Shown: positions 5,436-6,010 of the stretch, in pieces
How the letters are laid out: the number at the start of each line of letters is the position of its first letter
Position numbering within the stretch: position 1 is the stretch's first letter
DNA from: Bacillota bacterium
GTDB lineage: Bacteria > Bacillota > Dethiobacteria > DTU022 > UBA8154
Reading direction: 5' to 3'
NCBI GenBank assembly: GCA_003444595.1
Contig: DLUO01000061.1
Coordinates: 1-6,010 of the forward strand
DNA: 6,010 bases
The notes under the pieces: generated by a model
Database searches by the model: none
What the model saw: only the letters and a program-made list of their open reading frames with translations
What the model was told of the DNA's origin: nothing
Position numbers and translations under genes: made by a program

Positions 5436-5978
5436 TTGTCACTTCTGGAAGGTGAAAGGGAAGCCATCATTAAACATGTAGATGAAATATTGAAAAATTA
5501 CAGAAATGATCGCGAGAATCTGATTCCTATTCTTCAAGAAGCTCAGGAAAGACTTGGCTATTTGCCCGGCCTGGCGATGGAAATGATTTCTAAAGAAATA
5601 AATGTTCCGGCTGTTGACGTTTTTAGCCTGGCTACTTTCTATAACCAGTTCCGCCTCAACCCGCCGGGGAAGCATCAAATCAAAGTGTGTATGGGAACGG
5701 CGTGCTATATGGTTGGCGGGCAGATAGCCCTTGAATCCTTTGAAAGGCGGCTAAACATTAAAGAAGGCGAAACTACTCCTGATCGAAATTTTAGCCTGGA
5801 AAGAGTCGCCTGCGTGGGATGCTGCTCCATTGCCCCGGTAGTTGTCGTTGATGAAGTGATTGAAGGGAAAGTGACACCTACCCGCGTTGACGGTCTGATG
5901 CTTTCTTTGGAAACGGAAATCGCCCGGGAACAGAAAGAAGCAGAAGCAACGGAGAAACGTCAGGAGAAAGGAGTTTAG
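5436..5978 (+). CDS. nuoE: NuoE-family [2Fe-2S] subunit (HymA/HndA/HydC-like, NADH-linked hydrogenase or dehydrogenase)
   Basis: This is a thioredoxin-like ferredoxin subunit of 180 residues that passes electrons between the NAD(P)H-oxidising flavoprotein (NuoF type) and its partners in complex I, bifurcating [FeFe] hydrogenases or NAD-linked formate dehydrogenases. An N-terminal helical part contains LIPILQEAQERLGYLP, and the iron-sulfur domain holds the expected four cysteines: CMGTAC (Cys85, Cys90) and CVGCC (Cys126, Cys130). Cys129 is an extra cysteine where this family usually has a small residue. The C-terminus is a charged helix (EIAREQKEAEATEKRQEKG). An ATG lies three codons upstream (5427), but it touches AAAGGGG (5420-5426) with no spacer. 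TTG 5436 lies nine bases after that site and is preferred. The next gene starts 2 bases after the stop with AAAGGAG inside this gene's end, a tight operon. The family is certain; which complex it serves is not, since the partners are outside the window. Confidence 0.93.
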   Translation: MSLLEGEREAIIKHVDEILKNYRNDRENLIPILQEAQERLGYLPGLAMEMISKEINVPAVDVFSLATFYNQFRLNPPGKHQIKVCMGTACYMVGGQIALESFERRLNIKEGETTPDRNFSLERVACVGCCSIAPVVVVDEVIEGKVTPTRVDGLMLSLETEIAREQKEAEATEKRQEKGV

Positions 5979-5980
5979 TT

Positions 5981-6010
5981 ATGGGTGCAGCTTCTACGGA
6001 TTTTTATGAA
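5981..6010 (+). CDS. Start of the next gene in the NuoE-like operon (first 10 codons)
   Basis: ATG 5981 follows AAAGGAG (5967-5973) with a seven-base gap and lies 2 bases after the NuoE-like stop. Only MGAASTDFYE is visible before the window ends. From operon logic it is probably the NuoF-type flavoprotein or the small HndB-type protein of a hydrogenase, but ten residues do not show it. Confidence 0.75.
   Translation, partial: MGAASTDFYE

Overview
The window looks like the end of a contig from an endospore-forming, probably anaerobic clostridial Firmicute (Peptococcaceae/Desulfotomaculum-like). The pointers are a near-canonical SpoVT, an adjacent SpoVB/YabM-type flippase, a PrsA-like lipoprotein foldase, a NuoE-type subunit of a hydrogenase-like or formate-dehydrogenase-like complex, AT-rich sigma-A promoters and strong GGAGG ribosome binding sites. 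No database could be searched, so the taxonomic statement is an inference.

Layout. Bases 1-19 are not biological: they match the Tn5 mosaic-end sequence of Nextera-type sequencing adapters, so the real sequence starts at about base 20. From 20 to 4806 all genes are on the minus strand. In the order they are read, from high to low coordinates, they are: an MFS exporter of the MefA/DHA3 type (4806-3574), a calcineurin-like metallophosphoesterase (3470-2763), a PrsA/SurA-like peptidyl-prolyl isomerase lipoprotein (2493-1558), spoVT (1481-927) and the N-terminal half of a SpoVB/YabM-type polytopic flippase (793-20, cut by the adapter). A rho-independent terminator separates spoVT from the flippase gene. 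The right side is on the plus strand: a tRNA-Leu(UAG) with its own sigma-A promoter and terminator (5071-5274), then a NuoE-like [2Fe-2S] protein (5436-5978) and, 2 bases later, the first 10 codons of the next gene of that operon.

How the genes work together. prsA-like, spoVT and the flippase form the part of the window with recognisable synteny. In many clostridia this trio lies downstream of mfd and upstream of mazG. It serves protein folding outside the membrane, forespore transcription control and cell-wall or cortex precursor transport. In this window the metallophosphoesterase and the exporter lie upstream instead of mfd. The NuoE-like gene begins a separate redox operon that runs off the window.

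I see no CRISPR array, phage gene, transposase or evidently new defence or biosynthetic system. The least explained parts are regulatory or intergenic: a perfect 18-bp palindrome carrying a TGnTATAAT box on each strand in front of the prsA-like gene, a cluster of dyads in the exporter promoter, and a 210-base stretch after the metallophosphoesterase that stays open in an alternative frame but has no credible start.
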